This document shows, piece after piece, positions 62,208 to 64,000 of a stretch of 64,000 nucleotides of DNA (position 1 is its first letter; each line of letters opens with the position of its first letter). The notes beneath the pieces are model-generated. The model worked only from the letters and a program-made list of their open reading frames with translations. It did no database searches and was not told the origin of the DNA. Location: assembly GCA_041874755.1 (NCBI GenBank), contig CP102611.1, forward strand, positions 3,224,001-3,288,000, written 5' to 3'. The position numbers and the translations under genes were made by a program. The DNA is from Chitinibacter sp. SCUT-21 (lineage in GTDB: Bacteria; Pseudomonadota; Gammaproteobacteria; Burkholderiales; Chitinibacteraceae).

Positions 62208-64000
62208 TTACAGTAAAACTCGCTCAATACCGCCATTACCTGCTTTTGCTACATACTCAGGCATCCAGTTTTGGCCCAGCACGGTTTTGGCAATTTCTAC
62301 CACGATGTAGTCAGCTTCGGTGCCCGCATCGTCGTTATAACGGCTTAAGCCCTGCATACACGATGGGCAAGAAGTTAGAATCTTCACTGGCGCTTTAGCG
62401 TCGCCGGCATCGGCGCGCAATTTAGCCGCACCTTTTTCCATCTCTTCTTGCTTACGGAAGCGAACTTGCGTCGAAATATCAGGGCGCGCCACAGCGAATG
62501 TACCTGACTCGCCGCAGCAACGATCATTCAGGTCAACACGTTGCCCCATCAGCTCGTTGGCCACCTCGATGCCTTTGTACGTCTTCATCGGCGTATGGCA
62601 TGGCTCGTGATACATATACTGGGTACCACTCACACCTTCAAGCTTGACGCCTTTTTCAAGTAGATACTCATGGATATCCAACAGGCGGCAGCCTGGGAAA
62701 ATCTCTTCAAAACGATATTTGAGCAGCTGATCCATACACGTGCCGCACGAAACGACCACGGTTTTGATATCCAGATAATTCAAGGTATTGGCCAAGCGAT
62801 GGAACAGCACGCGGTTTTCCATCGTGATCTTGTCACCTTTATCTTGCTGGCCGCTCGATGTTTGCGGATAGCCGCAGCACAGATAGCCTGGCGGCAAGAC
62901 GGTCGTTGTACCGACATGCCAAAGCATCGCTTGCGTCGCCAAACCCACTTGGCTAAACAGGCGCTCTGAGCCGCAACCCGGGAAGTAGAACACCGCTTCG
63001 TTCTCTTCATTGAGGCGTTGTGGGTCACGAATCACTGGCACCACATTGCTATCTTCAACATCAAGCAAAGCGCGGGCCGTTTTCTTCGGTAAGCCACCTG
63101 GCATCGGCTTATTGATGAAGTGAATCACCTGCGCCTTAATCGGCGCCGTGCCTAAGGTCGACGGTGGTTGCTTGGTTACGCCTTTCAACAGGCCAAATTT
63201 CTTCGCCAGTGAATGGCCCAAACGCTGTGCTTGGTAACCCCAACCAATCATCACGGCGCGCATCAATTTGATCGTAGCCGGATCTTTTAAGGTCAAGAAA
63301 GTCATACCCAGTGCCGAACCCGGGTTGAATTTCTTTTTGCCTTCTTTGCGCAAGAAATTACGCATCGCCACCGATACATCGCCAAAGTCGATTTTCACTG
63401 GGCACGGGTTCACGCAGCGGTGGCAAACCGTGCAATGGTCGGCTACATCACCCAGCTCTTCAAAGTGCTTCAGTGAAATGCCGCGGCGCGTTTGTTCTTC
63501 ATACAGGAATGCTTCGGTCAGTAAACCGGTGGCCAAAATCTTATTGCGCGGGCTGTAGAGCAAGTTCGCACGCGGGACATGCGTGGAGCAAACAGGTTTA
63601 CATTTACCGCAGCGCAAACAGTCTTTGACCATATTGCTGATGCTGCCAATATCCGATTGCTCGAGAATCAGCGACTCAGTGCCGAGAAGCGAGAATGACG
63701 GCGTGTAGGCGTCGGTTAGATCGGCACCCGGCATCAACTTGCCTTTGTTGAAGTGGCCGTTCGGATCGACTTTTTGTTTGTACGCTTCAAATGGCGCGAG
63801 CTCTTCGCGCGTTAAGAATTCGTACTTGGTAATGCCAATGCCGTGCTCACCTGAAATAACACCATTCAGATCACGGGCCACTTGCATAATGCGCGCCACT
63901 GCGTGGTGGGCGCGTTGCAGCATCTCGTAGTCGTCTGAATTGACTGGCAAGTTGGTATGCACATTGCCATCACCGGCGTGCATATGCAGCGCCACCCACG
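62208..64000 (-). CDS. FAD-linked oxidase with Fe-S and CCG domains, partial (N-terminus beyond window)
   Basis: The frame stays open to the right edge, so only the last 597 or so codons are here. The first part is the end of an FAD-binding oxidase C-terminal domain (HMHAGDGNVHTN, VISGEHGIGITK). A ferredoxin module (CLRCGKCKPVC and CTVCHRCVNPCPV) carries two 4Fe-4S clusters, and two CCG domains follow (CCGYPQTSSG, CCGESGTFA). The order resembles the large D-lactate/glycolate dehydrogenase-like DUF3683 proteins of betaproteobacteria, usually over 1200 residues. Likely an inner-membrane-associated hydroxy-acid oxidiser. Confidence 0.92.
   Translation of the reverse strand, partial: WVALHMHAGDGNVHTNLPVNSDDYEMLQRAHHAVARIMQVARDLNGVISGEHGIGITKYEFLTREELAPFEAYKQKVDPNGHFNKGKLMPGADLTDAYTPSFSLLGTESLILEQSDIGSISNMVKDCLRCGKCKPVCSTHVPRANLLYSPRNKILATGLLTEAFLYEEQTRRGISLKHFEELGDVADHCTVCHRCVNPCPVKIDFGDVSVAMRNFLRKEGKKKFNPGSALGMTFLTLKDPATIKLMRAVMIGWGYQAQRLGHSLAKKFGLLKGVTKQPPSTLGTAPIKAQVIHFINKPMPGGLPKKTARALLDVEDSNVVPVIRDPQRLNEENEAVFYFPGCGSERLFSQVGLATQAMLWHVGTTTVLPPGYLCCGYPQTSSGQQDKGDKITMENRVLFHRLANTLNYLDIKTVVVSCGTCMDQLLKYRFEEIFPGCRLLDIHEYLLEKGVKLEGVSGTQYMYHEPCHTPMKTYKGIEVANELMGQRVDLNDRCCGESGTFAVARPDISTQVRFRKQEEMEKGAAKLRADAGDAKAPVKILTSCPSCMQGLSRYNDDAGTEADYIVVEIAKTVLGQNWMPEYVAKAGNGGIERVLL

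Overview
The window looks like chromosome of a betaproteobacterium of the Neisseriales, probably near the chitin-degrading Chitinibacteraceae (Chitinibacter/Deefgea type). This is an inference from a secreted GH18 chitinase beside type II secretion genes, the conserved rpsU-yqeY-dnaG-rpoD cluster, and betaproteobacterial genes such as the large FAD/Fe-S dehydrogenase at the right edge. No species can be fixed without a database search.

Layout. 1-4000: a leftward type II secretion block (gspG-gspF-gspE and a GspL/PilM-like gene that runs off the edge). 4250-6800: a two-CBM chitinase with a 577-bp upstream region holding five ATACCA/TGGTAT boxes. 6800-15340: sodB, a CobD/CbiB-family gene, an FAH-family gene, tsaD, the macromolecular-synthesis cluster rpsU-yqeY-dnaG-rpoD, and a CAU-anticodon tRNA. 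15290-23130: a 7.8-kb integrated element in the 3' half of that tRNA, bounded by 90-bp direct repeats. It carries a tyrosine integrase, AlpA-like regulator, primase, DUF927 helicase, small unknown genes and one convergent tail-anchored unknown gene, with no virion genes, so it resembles a P4-like satellite. 23587-25690: udg-rimI-tsaB. 25700-31900: solute-binding proteins and a yejA-yejB-yejE peptide uptake locus, split by an AT-rich HEPN-like gene and two structured repeats. 31900-34600: a nitric-oxide defence locus (hmp, small membrane protein, hemerythrin, nsrR) with NsrR-type boxes. 34600-44000: mutY-asmA, a thioesterase, a LEA14 lipoprotein, a four-gene isochorismatase/DUF1272/EamA/AraC operon, a DUF2799 lipoprotein, mtfA-rsmJ.

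44185-46512 encodes the most unusual protein: a chemoreceptor with almost no periplasmic part whose signalling domain is followed by a complete glucose/mannose-type family-1 solute-binding domain, predicted to lie in the cytoplasm. After a palindromic repeat come a GT4 glycosyltransferase and a PlcP/LpxH-like phosphoesterase (probable phosphate-starvation lipid remodelling) with a PhoB-like 11-bp repeat upstream. The rest (48700-64000) is mainly housekeeping: DUF1289, ankyrin repeats, TSUP exporter, exonuclease, ClC channel, EamA transporter, cysG, cytochrome c, GGDEF-EAL, msrPQ, an unknown 539-residue protein, HIT hydrolase, and the 3' part of an FAD/Fe-S dehydrogenase. Genes are tightly packed: 1-4 bp start/stop overlaps mark operons, and several convergent pairs overlap at their 3' ends.
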